The translations under genes were made by a program, and so were the position numbers. Below are positions 23,409 to 35,023 of a DNA stretch of 64,000 nt, one piece after another (positions within the stretch are counted from its first letter, which is position 1; every line of letters begins with the position of its first letter). The notes under the pieces are model-generated. The model worked only from the letters and a program-made list of their open reading frames with translations. It was not told where the DNA came from and ran no database searches. The DNA lies in NCBI GenBank assembly GCA_003971905.1, contig RSEE01000041.1, positions 62,001 through 126,000 of the forward strand, written 5' to 3'. Source of the DNA: Moniliella sp. 'wahieum'. Taxonomy: Eukaryota; Basidiomycota; Moniliellomycetes; Moniliellales; Moniliellaceae.

Positions 23409-25954
23409 CTAAGGGGTGGACAAGGACACCGCACCGCTCCGATGCCGAAGTGGCGCCGTAATCTTCTTGTTGCGCATCATGGCCAGCTCAAGCGAGAGCA
23501 TGTAGAGGTACTGCCCATTAGCTCTTCGAACGCATCCGTGTCCGTGTCCGTGTCCAGGTCTGAGTCCGGGTGCGGGGCGGTGCTCGTGTTCGCGTCCGTG
23601 CTCGTATCCGGATCCGTGTCGACGCAGCGCCGTCCCGCCCCCAGCCCGCTCGAGGCCTGGGCCAGGGTTTGGGGAAGGGTTTGGGGAAGGGTTTGGGCCA
23701 GGCAGGATGGCGGTGGGGGGAGAAACGAGTGCGGCGTGTGTGGGCGCGGGGGAGAGACGGTGCAGGGTGAAGGAGGAGGGGGGAGGCAAGATGAGGCGGG
23801 TGTTGTCGACGACGAGGATGGGGATGAGGATGGGTGTGGGAGGGGGTGCAAGGATGTACGAGCGGGGGGGGAAGATGGGTAGCTGAGTCGTTTTACGGGC
23901 CTGGTGCTGAACCTGGACCGGGACCTGGACCTGGATTTGGACCTGGACCTAGACCTGGACTTGACCTGGACCGGGCGCGGTGTTGAACGTGGAAGTGGTG
24001 CTGAGTGTGGGCAGGGCCTCTGGATCGGGAAGAGCCCTCGAGGGCTCAACGTGTGCAGGGGTGCGGTCCATGCTGGGATTGTAGTTCGATCGAGCGGAGT
24101 GGGAAGTGGTACGACAGTTAGAGCACGAGCGCGAGCACGAGCACGAGCACGAGCACGAGCAAGAGTAAGAGTAAGAGAAGCAAGAGGATACCAATGAGAT
24201 GTCCCTATGGTGGCCAGGACGGAGGAAGCGGGGGGAAGCTCCGCACCCGCTCCTGCTCCTGCTCCCACTTCTCATCCTTCGTCTTGGCCTTGGCCATGTC
24301 CTTGGTCTGGGACGTACTCTCCACCTCCTGCGACCAGGACAAGCTACGTTCGTGGCTAGTCTGCCTACACAGTAGCGGAGCCGGTACGGCGGGCGGGAAT
24401 CGGGGCCACGGACACGCACGGTCCCTCTGCCCTCTCCATCCCCTTCCCCTTTCCCCTTCCCCTTCCCATCCCCCTTTCCCTTCCCATTCCCTCTCAGGCC
24501 CGATGCAGCGACCTGGGCCTGATGGGGAAGGTGAGGGATGCCCTCTTGGTCAGGTAGTGTGTGCCAGCGGGGATGGGTCTCGACGGCCGAGACAGTGACA
24601 GTGACGGTGACGCAGACTGTGGCAGCGGTAGCACATGCTGGTGAGCAGGGGAGGAGCATGCGTGCCGGTGGCGCGGGGGAGGAAGAGGGGATCAGGCCCA
24701 GAGGGGTGGGCCGTGACGGGGAGGGTAACTCAGCCAGGGCAAAGACGGCACTGGGGAAGGTAATCGGGCATAATCGGGAAGGTATGTGGACGGGGACGAG
24801 GACGAGACCGGGATGGGGATGGGGAAGGGCGGGACTTGAATTTGAGAGGGAGAGGATGCTGAGGACGGGGCCAAAGAAGGAAGGCAACGAAGTCCCGACG
24901 CAGACGCAGCAGAAGAGACTGTCGCGTCGTCCTCGGGGGAAGTCGGGGCCGTTTCCAAGGACGAAAGGGACCATGCGGGGGAGACGGAAGTAGGTCCGCG
25001 CGCGGCTCGTTGACTGGCGGGGGAGAGGGGGACGGGGGGGGAAGAAAGCGAAGCAAGCCACTCTTCCTGCACGTGCACGTCAGGGGGTAAATGTCTCTCC
25101 CCTCAGACGGGGAGGGAGGCGGGGAAGTAGGTGGGGAACGAAGGCTAGGTGATGGCGGGGTGGGCGCACTGACCTGCAGAAAGGGGACTCGGTAGGGGAC
25201 CCTGCAGAGCAGAGAAGAAGAAGAAAAGGAGGAGGAAGGAAACTGCGTTCCCTGTGCTCTGCTAGGGCAATGGGCACGGTGCGGACGGAACCTGGACGAG
25301 TTGGGGGGGTGCCGAACGGGCGAAACCGAATAGGGGAGGACGGACGCAGTCACTCGTGGAGGGCCAAGGGACTCTGCTGCCACCGTCGGGTGAGGTGGGG
25401 GGGGGACAGGCTCCCACCCTGCGCCAGGAACTGGTGCTGTGTCGGGGTAAGGAAGCAAGGGAGGACAGTAGGGCCGACCAACGCGGCAGCGGTCGTGGCA
25501 GTAGGAACGTCGGTGGCCCAACTGCGACGGTTGGCGGGCGGGCAAAAAGGTCCTCCTGGTCGTGGGGGGGCAGGTGGGACAGGTGGGAGGGGTGGGGCAA
25601 TAGGAGACATGAAACGGGTGAGGAGTCTCGGGGGGGCGTGGTAGTGGTAGTGGCGGGGCGGGAAGGAGACACCGAAAGACACACCCGCCTCGGGGCCAAT
25701 ACAGCAAGCGTTGGACGACAGATGGGGTGGGGTGGGCGTAAAGAGAGAGAGGGAGAAGTGAGTGGTGGGGATGGGAGGGCGGGCTCAAGGGATGACGCGG
25801 ATGACGATGATGGATGAGGAGGACAAAGCGCAAGGTTGAGGCAGTGGAGAGGAGTACAGCAGAGTACCCGCCCAGGGGTATACCACTGTGGCGTACCCCA
25901 GAGTGGGGCCTGAGCGTCTGAGCCTGAGGCTTGTCTGAGGGCCAAGCAGAGCAC
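23409..25954 (-). CDS. Low-complexity protein, compact C-term
   Basis: Not recognised. The minus strand carries a long Ser/Pro-rich coding-like stretch. A 107-nt intron fits 25067-25173 (GTCAGT..GCAG), joining to EEWLASLSSPPVPLSP and SPEDDATVSSAASASGLR. Downstream are dipeptide runs (ARARARAR, SRSRSRSKSRS, DTDTDTDAF). The C-terminus is compact and non-repetitive: FEELMGQYLYMLSLELAMMR followed by NKKITAPLRHR, ending at 23409. That tail looks like a short conserved helix plus basic motif and is the best handle for a homology search. Frames change several times; the start is uncertain and 25954 is only the most upstream plausible Met. The protein is probably disordered and may be regulatory, but that is a guess. 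Confidence 0.45.
24121..24172 (+). repeat. GAGCAC hexamer array
   Basis: About eight near-identical six-base units within the low-complexity gene, read on the minus strand as Ser-Cys or Ala-Arg dipeptides depending on frame. Confidence 0.85.
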
Positions 25955-27067
25955 ATCCAGCTAGGCTGGCAGGGGGCTGGACTGCACAACCACACAGGTC
26001 TGGCGCCTAACCTTAAGCCTTAGTCTGGTCTCAGGACGAGGTGGATGAGGCCGATGAGGCGTAGCGCGTCAGCGTCAGCGCGTCCGTCAGATTGCGATCG
26101 GCAGGTCTTGGGGTGTACCCGTGATTAATGATTGACGAGTGATTAATGATTGATGACTCGACCCTCGCACCCACGACGGACAAAACGCGGCGACTTGTCT
26201 TGGCAGCGGGGAATGAAACAGGATGGAGGGCGTCGGAGATGAGATTCTGGGGCTGGCTACCAGACAGTCCAGTAGGCTGGACCTGGCTGGACTAGGGAGG
26301 GCTAGCAAGGTTTGGTAATTTAAGGCCGGTAACATGTAACAGGCAGCCGGTATCAGGCCTCAGGGCCTCAGGATCCTAACTGGCGCCGATTAATAATTGC
26401 TTCTGACATGGAGCTTGGAGGTACGGCAGTGGCTTGTTGTATACGGCAGGGTACGCTACCCCATGGTCCCCCAACCGAGCGCAGTGTCCCCCTGATGTCC
26501 CTAGTGTCCCTCTCTCAGATCTCAGTCGTTTCCAGCTCCCCCTCGGCCTCTCTGTTGGGTCCGTACACTGGCGTTCCCCAGGGTCACCGGTCACTAGCTC
26601 CTGCTCACTCTCGGTGGTCGCCGGGACGGGCCAATACATCAATTCGTTTCAAACTGCGTAACCCCGGTAACAGGCAACCGACTATGCTGACGCAATGCTT
26701 GAAGTTAATGGATTCTGATGGATTGTCGGCCCCACCGGGCCCCACTCAGCCAAGCCAAGCCAAGCCAAGCCAAGTCCCAGCAGAGCCCAGACCAGCTTGC
26801 CAGTTTGCACCATCCTCTTCTTCCTCTCTCTCTATCGATGATGAGCCGCGCCGAACGACGCTGCCCGGCTTCCGCTGAGCGCTGAGTACTGAGTGACGCA
26901 CCAGCCGATGTGCATGTGATGACTCCACCGCAGCAGCACACTTCATCACACGTGTCACACGAGCTTACGTCAGTCACTTGCGCTTTTCGATTCTCCCTCG
27001 TTCACTCGCAGTGACTCGCGACTGTAGGTTGGTCTCCGCCCTTATTCTATGTGCCTCCCCGTGATGA
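25955..27067. other. Intergenic, no gene seen
   Basis: Contains GATTAATGATTGA repeats near 26120-26155 and (AGCCA)n near 26750. Short open frames only. Confidence 0.5.
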
Positions 27068-27925
27068 ATGTCAATGTGCGCCATCGCGTGGACGACAAGT
27101 ACGTTTGTAGCGAACGAGATGCCGCTCCGCTCGAAACCAAGGTCGACGCTCGTGACCAAGTTGGTTAGGTACGAGTTGGGTGCGCAGACGCAGGTTGACG
27201 AAACAGAAAACGAAACCGAAAACGAGCGCTACATGATCAATGGCAAGCGCGAAGCTGGTCGTCTACGCAAGTGTTGGACGTGTTCATGGATACGATTGCT
27301 TTTAGGGTGCATGCAAGATCCCAGAGCCCGACCTGCAGTGGTTGTCAAAGGCCCAGAAAGCCTAATCGATAATCCGTCGTCCCTGCAAAGCGTGTGGTGC
27401 TGCCGACTGGCCGACATGCGGCACCAACTCACCGTATTCATGATCAACACCGCCTTCCAGGCGCAAACAAGGGTTCAAGGGAGGCAGCAAGGACGGCAGC
27501 CCCCATGTCGGAGACGAGGAGGAGGAGAAGACGTGAGAGGTACCTTCTCCACTGGATCGGACGATGGAGATGACGAAGCAAATGGCTTCGGATGGAGCTA
27601 CGTTGTCATCGGCCAACGGTGCTGCGACCTGCAGGAAACCCACCTGAAGGCGCTCTTGGGTGGCTTGGCGCGTTTGGCAGGTATGGAACACCCGTCGGTC
27701 GTCCCGCTTGGGGAGCCCAAGCTGTTGCTGCTGTTGTACCAACGGGACGTGATGGACGATGGTTATGAGCTTGTCGAGAACTACGAGGGCACACAGATGC
27801 GGCAAAAGCATGTCGACAAGAACATCTCTAAGAAGGTGCTCGTTCTGCTGCACCGTTTCTGCGGTGGCTCAAAGAGGCCGACGACAACGAGTCGGGGGAA
27901 GAGTCAGTGGCGGGTAACTTGGTAG
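27068..27925 (+). CDS. Unrecognised 285-codon ORF
   Basis: An uninterrupted open frame from ATG at 27068 to the stop at 27925, with a balanced composition unlike the Pro/Arg-rich shadow frames nearby. Visible features are a Cys/Trp-rich piece (RLRKCWTCSWIRLLLG), an acidic patch (STGSDDGDDEANGFGW) and a helical, charged C-terminal part (LLYQRDVMDDGYELVENYEG, then KHVDKNISKKVLVLLHRF). I do not recognise the family. It is the longest clean frame in its neighbourhood, which supports coding, but an antisense frame of 163 codons also exists at 27362-27853, so it may be spurious or a remnant. Confidence 0.35.
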   Translation: MSMCAIAWTTSTFVANEMPLRSKPRSTLVTKLVRYELGAQTQVDETENETENERYMINGKREAGRLRKCWTCSWIRLLLGCMQDPRARPAVVVKGPESLIDNPSSLQSVWCCRLADMRHQLTVFMINTAFQAQTRVQGRQQGRQPPCRRRGGGEDVRGTFSTGSDDGDDEANGFGWSYVVIGQRCCDLQETHLKALLGGLARLAGMEHPSVVPLGEPKLLLLLYQRDVMDDGYELVENYEGTQMRQKHVDKNISKKVLVLLHRFCGGSKRPTTTSRGKSQWRVTW

Positions 27926-28291
27926 CGGCCACAGGTGTGCGTGCTGGACATGGCTCATGCGCTCATGCCCCACCCATCTGGATCTAGGATCTGATGGGGC
28001 CTCATCGATCTCATCGGCATCTATGATCGCCCCCCCAGGCGGCCAGCACGCTTGAAGCGCACCTGGGCCGACTAAAAAGAAATTGAAATGAAATAATCCC
28101 ATTCCGGCTGGGAAGCTGACGATGGATGACCTCAGTTTGGGCGCTGGGCGGGGCGGCCATTGTACATCCCTTCTGCCGCTCTTCCATCCACAAGGTTCAG
28201 GAGGGGTATCCACGTCCCCTGCCGACCGCCCCGCCTGGAAAGCCCGTTTGACCTCCGACTTACCTACTCTCCACCTTGTTCCTGCAGCACC

Positions 28292-28924
28292 ATGGCGAAC
28301 CAGGTACGTGGTCCTTCTGGTCCGAAGGCGCGGGCGCGAGCGGCAGCAGCAGGCGGAGGCAGCCTGCGCTCTCTCTCTCGAACGGCAAACCGCAGGATGC
28401 AGGGGGACTAACCTTGTCTTTGGGCACTCTTCTGTTGTTGTTCTTCTTCTTGTTGTGTGTGTTTCGCAGGACCCACCTAGGTTAGAGTACGCCGAGCCGT
28501 CTCCGTTGACGACGGGGAGAGCTGATTGAAGTCAAGCCCAGTCGGTGGGCCGAGTACTATGCTGCGATCAAGCAATTTCGCCCATTGAGGACGCCAAGAA
28601 CTTACCAAGATGCCTTGTGCGGCGAGCTCGATGTTGATGGGATGACGGGGGGTCGGTGTTTGGGATTACGTATTTACCGGCAGGCCGTTACCTTCGGCCA
28701 TGCGCTGGAGTGTGTCGGGCTTTGCGTTTGTGTCGATTGCGATGCACTACCAGTGCGAGCGTGACCGGATCCAAGAACGTAACCGAATGCAGTTCATTGT
28801 CGACCAACTCAACCAGGCCAGTCACGGCAACGCAACCTCACCACAGGGCACAATGCCGTGGCTGGTCAACGGCAAGAGGGCGAGTAACCAGGCACAACCA
28901 CCGGGCCTAGGCGGCCTGGGCTGA
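28292..28924 (+). CDS. COX20: COX20 cytochrome oxidase assembly factor
   Basis: COX20 is a two-helix inner mitochondrial membrane chaperone that handles newly made Cox2 during complex IV assembly. Exon 1 is only ATG GCG AAC CAG; a 166-nt intron (28304-28469, GTACGT..CGCAG) follows. Exon 2 reads DPPRLEYAEPSPL, EVKPSRWAEYYAAIKQ, SPIEDAKNLPKMPCAASS, MLMGM, GVGVWDYVFTGRPLPSAM, then RWSVSGFAFVSIAMHYQCER and DRIQERNRMQFIVDQLNQ. The pattern PC, first membrane segment, F-T-x-R, second membrane segment, C and RIQER matches the FAM36A/COX20 family. The tail ends GLGGLG at 28922-28924. About four single-base shifts (between 28,515 and 28,655) separate the pieces. The length of about 150 residues is normal. 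The upstream region 28,000-28,290 presumably holds the promoter. Confidence 0.72.
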
Positions 28925-29450
28925 GGGCCTAAGACCTGACCTCTGCTCCGTCTCGCTTCGTCTAGCAAAGCCAGCGCTACGAGTTTGGCTGAGGCCTGAC
29001 CTGGCCTTCGAAAGCATCCTGCCACTGCACCTCTCGTGGGCATATTGGTGGGATACCCAACATACATAGTGCACCGACGATCATCTGTGCCGCGAGTCGA
29101 GCGCACGCATAGGTGGTTCTGGGCAGGTAGGTGTGCTTGCGCTGTTCTGGACTCTCTGGCCGGTCCGGGCTGGGTTGGAGACCTCTGTCCGTCTGGCGAG
29201 TGCGAAGGTAGATGCCTCGATCACGCCGCAGCTGGGGTGACGGGTGAGCAGGGGGGCGTGACCGGTGATGGGTGCTGAATGTGCGGTGACTTTCGCGTTC
29301 CGCCCGTTCCGCCCGCTGTTCCGCCCCGTTGCTGTCTGGCTGGCAACTTCTAAACGGGGTTGTTTTGGGGGGGGGGGCAGAGCAACGCGGCGGCCATCTC
29401 CCCTTCCACCTCCACCTCCACCTCTGCCTGGCCTCCACCTCCTGGGCGGC
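28925..29450 (+). other. COX20-NUP120 spacer
   Basis: 526 bases between two genes on the same strand; it must hold the COX20 terminator and the NUP120 promoter. No distinct motif is seen apart from a G10 tract near 29365 and a CCACCT run near 29405-29440. Confidence 0.5.
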
Positions 29451-32400
29451 ATGACGGACGTTTGGCTGCCGCGGCGGCTTGCCTATGCCCCCTTCCAGCT
29501 GCTGGCGCCCGTGGATGCGGATGCGGAGGCTGCTGACGCGACGTTGATCAGTGCTCATCCTGCCTCTGCCCATCCTCGGTCGATGTGGCGACGCTCTTGT
29601 CCCGCTGTCCTTCGCTCGCTACTCCGCACTCGGACTATGCTGCGCATGCGGCGTCAGCTCCCGTTCCAGCTGCCCATTCTAGTGCGCCACCGGTTGTGCT
29701 TGCGCGTGCAGTGGAGGATGCGACTGTGCTCGAGCTGCGGTGGCTGCCTTCGCGCCTGACTGTGCCGGTGTCCTCGACGTCGGTCGCTTCGGCAGGCACT
29801 TGGCATGTGCCCTACCCTTCCTCTTCCCCACGCTTATTTCAGTTCCCTGCGCCCCTCTTGCCCGGCATGGCGATCTTCTTTGACGAGCCCAGTGCTACGC
29901 TGCAAGTACTGGCGGTGACCCTGACGGGCTACCTGTACCGCCTTGCCTTTACCTCTCCTGATTACTTTTCCCCCGATGCGCTTCCTGATGGCGCGCTATC
30001 TGAGTTCTGCATTGCCCATACCGATGTGATTGACACGTACGGTCAAATCTTCTCGCGTTGTCTCCCTGAGCAAGTCCATGTTGTCGACCCCGGTCTGGTG
30101 CTCGTGACCTGCACCGATGGCTCGATTGTCAAGCTGGAACAGACTCGCTCCTACCATTCTTCGTCCGGGTTTGAGAGTACGTGTTTTTCTTTCTTTGTGC
30201 TCTCTCGTCTTTCGTGCGGGATCATGTGCGCTGACTGATTCATGGCATGGACTGATGATTGATGATTGGTTGTTTTTGTTTCTTGTTTCCACCAGACTTT
30301 TGGTCCGAAAGCGTTCTTCACCCAGGCTCGGCACTTGGCAGTCTGGCCCGCATCTTTTCTCGCAAGCCTGCGTTGGGGGAGCAGGACGCCACGTCGCCCT
30401 TGCGCGCTCTGAGCGTGACGAGCTACATTAGTAAAGAGGTGACACCGTTGGCGTTTGCCGTTTCCAAGGACCGCAAACTACGTGTGGGATCTGATTTCCA
30501 ACACGTGTGTCCGAGTCCTTGGGCTGCCCACCAGTGCCCGTGCCCACCTCTCCCCCGAGGGAGGGGATGGATCGGACGGCACAAGCCACGTGTTTGGACC
30601 GCAAGCCAAGCCGCTCGTTTCCGTCCTTGGCACCTCAGCTTCGACGTTGCATCTCTTGGTCCATGTGCCTGCTACGGGTGGTGCGAGCAACTTTTTCGTG
30701 CTGTACGAGATGCAGGTGGTGCAGGCCAAAGGTCATGGCCCGAGCAAGGTAGGAAGTATCGAGCCGATCTGGACGGGCGAGTGTGCCCGGTACGTGCTTT
30801 GTCCGAGGTGGAGCTGCGTGACGTGGCGCTGGTGCAATTTGGCTCGGCGGGCCTGCGTCTATGGGCAGTATGGGACGACTCGGGCAACCCGCTGGTCAAG
30901 ACGATCACAGTTTTGGAGGAAGTGTACCACGAAGCAGACAATAGCACCTTGTCCATTGCGGCCAACTCGGGTCCTGCCTCTTGGTCCACGGTTCACGACG
31001 CGCGCTCCTTTTTGCCTCTGCACGGCAGTGCGTTCGAGCTCGCCGTATCTGCCGTCCCGGACGGGCGGGAAGACTTGGCCGACTTTTTCTTGGAGCGCAT
31101 CTTTGATGCCGGGCGCTTTAGTCAGCGGTCGATCGAAGCTGCGCTGGCCAAGTACGAAGAGGGACTGTTACGCGTGCTGGGACCGGACACGCTGCCACCC
31201 GAGTTACAGGAGAGCATGGCGTTTGATACGTTGCGCGACCACTGCTTTAATGTGGTAGGCTCGTCGATTGAGCTGGAAACCGATCCGGTCGGGCAACTCG
31301 CTCGTACCGCAGTACATGTCGGCGTTGCGACGCGAATGGATGCGGTTCGTGGGGTACATTGAGAGTTTCCAATCTGCGGCCCGGTGGCCACTTGGGTTTG
31401 TGCGGCCTTCGCTGCCGCACCCGCGCAGCGCGCTGCGCAGCGCGCCTGCGCTCTTGACGCGCGACTACTTTGTCACGGCGGCGGTGGAGGATGCCGGGTC
31501 AGCTTGGCTCCGGATCGCAAGCCAGATCGATGCGGGCTACCCGGACAGTTCCTCCGTTGGCGCGCAGCGGCGCAATCGTGAAACGGCACAGGCTGCAGCC
31601 GATGAAAAGGCCTACCTTACCAGCGCATCTCATTCGGCCAGCCTTTCGCGCTCGCTCTTGGCCCGTTCCCCGTTAGAGGAAAATGGTGTTCCTCTGTTCT
31701 TGTTGATGGAGTCGACCGTCTCGTTGGCCCACAGCACGTCCGCACCCCACCTCCTTACGTTTTGGCGTGAGTTGGACGCTCGCTTTTCGGGTTGGTCACC
31801 CAAACTGCAGAAGATCAAGTGGCGGCAGTTTGGGACGAAACGCTTACCGAGGTGGTGACCGACGACGCGTTCCGGTTTCTGGCCGAGACGTGTGACAAGA
31901 TCCAAGGGGTGGAAGCGGCTCTGACCGCCTGGGCCGACTTGCTGCGAGACCAAGGTGGACAGGACGATGTACCGACGTCGACGGTCTTGGCTGCGAGCCA
32001 AGTGGACTCGCTCTTGCTCACCGACTCGCTGACGACAGTGCTGCGAGAACGCCAACGAAGCGCAGGCCTGTTGGTCTTTGTGCTAGCTTGTTTGTGGTGT
32101 CGAACGGGCTGGAGGGGTTGGTGCCTTCCTTGCCACGCTTGTTCTCTCGTGCCCTATCGACACTCCAAGCCACCCATGCCCTGCTCGAAGCCAGTTCCCT
32201 AGCGGGCGCACCCAACATTGCGCCGCCCGCGGCGTTGTTGCCAGCGGAAGAGGATGTGGCAGATCAGCTGGGCATGATGCACGTCTCGTCCGATAACGAC
32301 CGTGCCCGGTCCGGGTCCGGCACTGTCTCCGTTACACTATGCTGTACAAAAGTCCTTGCTGCCCGCGTCGTTTGTTGCCGTCGTGCCCGACCCTTGCTCG

Positions 32401-34667
32401 GCTTGGACCGCCGATCTGATTCTGGGCAGCAACACCTTGGCATTGTACAGTTACTTGGTCGGGGGGACGAGGCGACTGCGCCAGCGCACCCTCACCGTCT
32501 TGACTGAGCCCCTTTCGCTCCTGGCCCAACATGGCTTCAAGCAGGCTACACTTCGGCTGCCGATCAAATTCTGATGGCCTTCCCCACCTCGCTTGCTGGC
32601 ACGTACCTCTCTGCCGTATCGCTGCTGCTCCACGACGAGGCGGAGGAGGAAGCGGTGGCGCCGGGCGAGGTGACGTCCAAGTTTGATGCGGTTGGTACGG
32701 CATTGAGTTCGCTCGATGCGTTGGCGGACGATGCGAGTGGGCTGTTGGCGGTCGTACCTCCTCCAGTGGCCAATTTGGTTCCCTACGACGCTTCGGTCGC
32801 ACTGTACTTTTCGCACTTGTCCAGCCTCTTCTTGGCGCTGGAGCGTCCGGCCGAGGTGGCGTGGTCGGGTGCCAAGGCGTTGGCTCTGCTCCATGCTGAC
32901 GCGAAGCAGGAACTGATCGAGGCTGGGGCATGACGAAGCAGGCATTGAAATCGGTCGTGTCCGACTTGTCCTTTAGCACGTTCCGTGCGCAAGTGCAGCT
33001 ACGGGACTTTGGGGGGCGTACAGACGATCATGGCGAGTGGGGACAAGTTGTTCAAGGGGGAGTGTATTCATTCTCTCGTCACGGCCATGTGCGAAGCTGG
33101 GGAGGCAGCCACGCTACTCCGGTTCAACTTTTCGGGCTTACAGGCCGAAGTGGAAAAGACACTCAACTTAAAGCGCGCAACTCCAACCCGTTTGCCACGC
33201 CCAACTACTTTCATCTGCTCTACTCGTACTTTCTCCATCGGGGCGACCTCAAAGCCGCAGCAGCCGTCATGTACCAGCATGCGCATCACCTCGCCGAGCA
33301 GTACGAGCGACAAGCTGCCACGTCGGCCCAGGTCGCCATGGAGTTCGCCTCGACTGCCGCGGCGCAAGCGGAGAGCCTGCTGTGCTCGCTCACTGTCTCG
33401 CTCTCGTTCCCAGCCACGACGCGTGGTTTGCCCATGCCACCGTGGGGGTGCGAGTTCGGTGGGGGGTGCGCCCTCGCCCTCCCCCTCGGCTTCTCGGCAG
33501 GTGTGGGAGGCGACCGAGCGATCGGGTGGAGCGACGGGGTGCGCGACACGTGACGCAGTATGTGCCCGAGTCAGAGTTTTGTCCGACCAGTGGTCCTTTG
33601 GAACTGGTACGAATCGAGGACATTCGCAAGGAACGTGCATTGCTCTGTGCACGGTTGGACTTGGCCAAGCAGTACCCTGAGCTGGCTGCGCCGCACGCGG
33701 CGCTAGCCCCGGCAGATGCGGTGGCGCTGTATGTGCGCGCCGAATCGTTTGATGCGGCGCTGCGGCTGGCGCGGGTGCTGGAGGTGGATACGAAACTGGT
33801 GTTCCAAGCTCTGACGCTACGTGCGATCAAGTTGAGTCTGCTGGCCAAGGACGGCAGGCGGACCTGCGCGCAGCCGGGATCGAGGCGGACACAGCGAGTG
33901 GCACGGCATTCGTTCAGCTGCGGGAAGAAGTAGAGACGCAGCAGTGGGACGAAGCGCGGTTCTTGGTCGGCTCGGAACTGAGCAGCACTGGACCGGCGCG
34001 CCGAAGACAAGGCGTGGCGGTACCTACGTCTACTGCTGAGCAATACGACGGAAGAAGAGCGAACGGGGTACTACCAAGTGGTGCTGTCGCATGCGCTGGA
34101 CCAAGGAGTGGAGGCTGAAGCGGTGCTGCCGCGCTGGCTGACCTCGTGGTTTGCGCTCAACAAGCCCGACCTGTTGATCCGGAGCTACATGCGGGTGGGG
34201 TGGGTGCAGCGTGCGCTCGAGGCGGCCCTGGCATTGGTACAAGCGCCGCTGGGCACGGCGTCGCTAGCCCTGGGCTCGGACCAAGCGGCGTTGGCAGCAC
34301 GCGCGACGGACGCGTTTGTGCCGTACACGTTGCTGGACGAGCTGGTGCACGAGGTGGAGAACCCGGACCCGCTCGTGCCCGTTTCGGGGGGGCGGGGGCA
34401 GGGGTGGATGTGCTGGCGACGCGGACGCTGGCGCAGCAGCTGCGCGCGGCGGCGGAGCGTCTGGAGCGGCTGCGGCGTCTCCAGGAGCGGCGCCAGGCGG
34501 CGTGGCGCGCGCGAAACGCGAGGCGTGAGGCGGAGGGGCGAGGCGGCCGAGGGCCCAATGGAACGACGCGGATTGATCGCATGGCGTGTGGTGTCCTGGC
34601 GCCACGGGTTGTGTTTTGTAGCGCGCAGAGGGGAGGGAAACGACATAGGCACACACGTCTTCGGTAG
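29451..34667 (+). CDS. NUP120: Nucleoporin Nup120/Nup160
   Basis: Scaffold subunit of the Y-shaped (Nup84/Nup107) complex of the nuclear pore. The locus gives about 1,700 codons. The N-terminal beta-propeller half includes MTDVWLPRRLAYAPFQLLAP, VLARAVEDATVLELRWLP, ATLQVLAVTLTGYLYRLAF and VLVTCTDGSIVKLEQ, then after a 119-nt intron (30177-30295) FWSESVLHPGSALGSLARIF, VTPLAFAVSKDRKLRVWDL and LRLWAVWDDSGNPLVKTI. The helical half includes EEGLLRVLGPDTLPPELQ, YMSALRREWMRFVGYIESF, the family-typical YFHLLYSYFLHRGDLKAAAA with VMYQHAHHLAEQYE near 33205-33310, VRIEDIRKERALLCARLDLA near 33610, and SLALGSDQAALAARATDAFV near 34260. The tail is a basic coiled coil (LERLRRLQERRQAAWRARNA). About ten single-base frame shifts are spread through the gene. 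The stop at 34667 belongs to the coiled-coil frame. Confidence 0.82.
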
Positions 34668-35023
34668 TTGTCACAGCGTCCGTGTCACATCGTAGAGCGG
34701 GGACGGGAGGCCGATGGGTGAGGGGAGTGCGGTGATAGCACGGTCGATCGCTCGCCGATCGCGACACTGGCGCACTGCGGCTGCTGCGGGAGCGTGCGCT
34801 TGCCTGATGCGGCAGGCAGAATCAAGCTTGCATCGATTATCGCACTCCATCACCCGCCGCCACCACTGCCCCCGTGCCCGCCGCACGCCCAATCGGCCAC
34901 CCCGCATCGGACTTGGGCGCCCCCCGCACGGCGGCGGTGTGGGAGTCGGCTGCCCCATCCTCGAACCCACGCCGCTCGCCCGCCTCCGTCTCTACCCCAC
35001 CACCACCCCCCCCTGCGCCCGCC
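34668..35023 (+). other. NUP120-lipase spacer
   Basis: Short GC-rich spacer with the lipase promoter and a C-rich tract (CCACCACCACCCCCCCCTGC) just before its start codon. No other feature. Confidence 0.5.
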
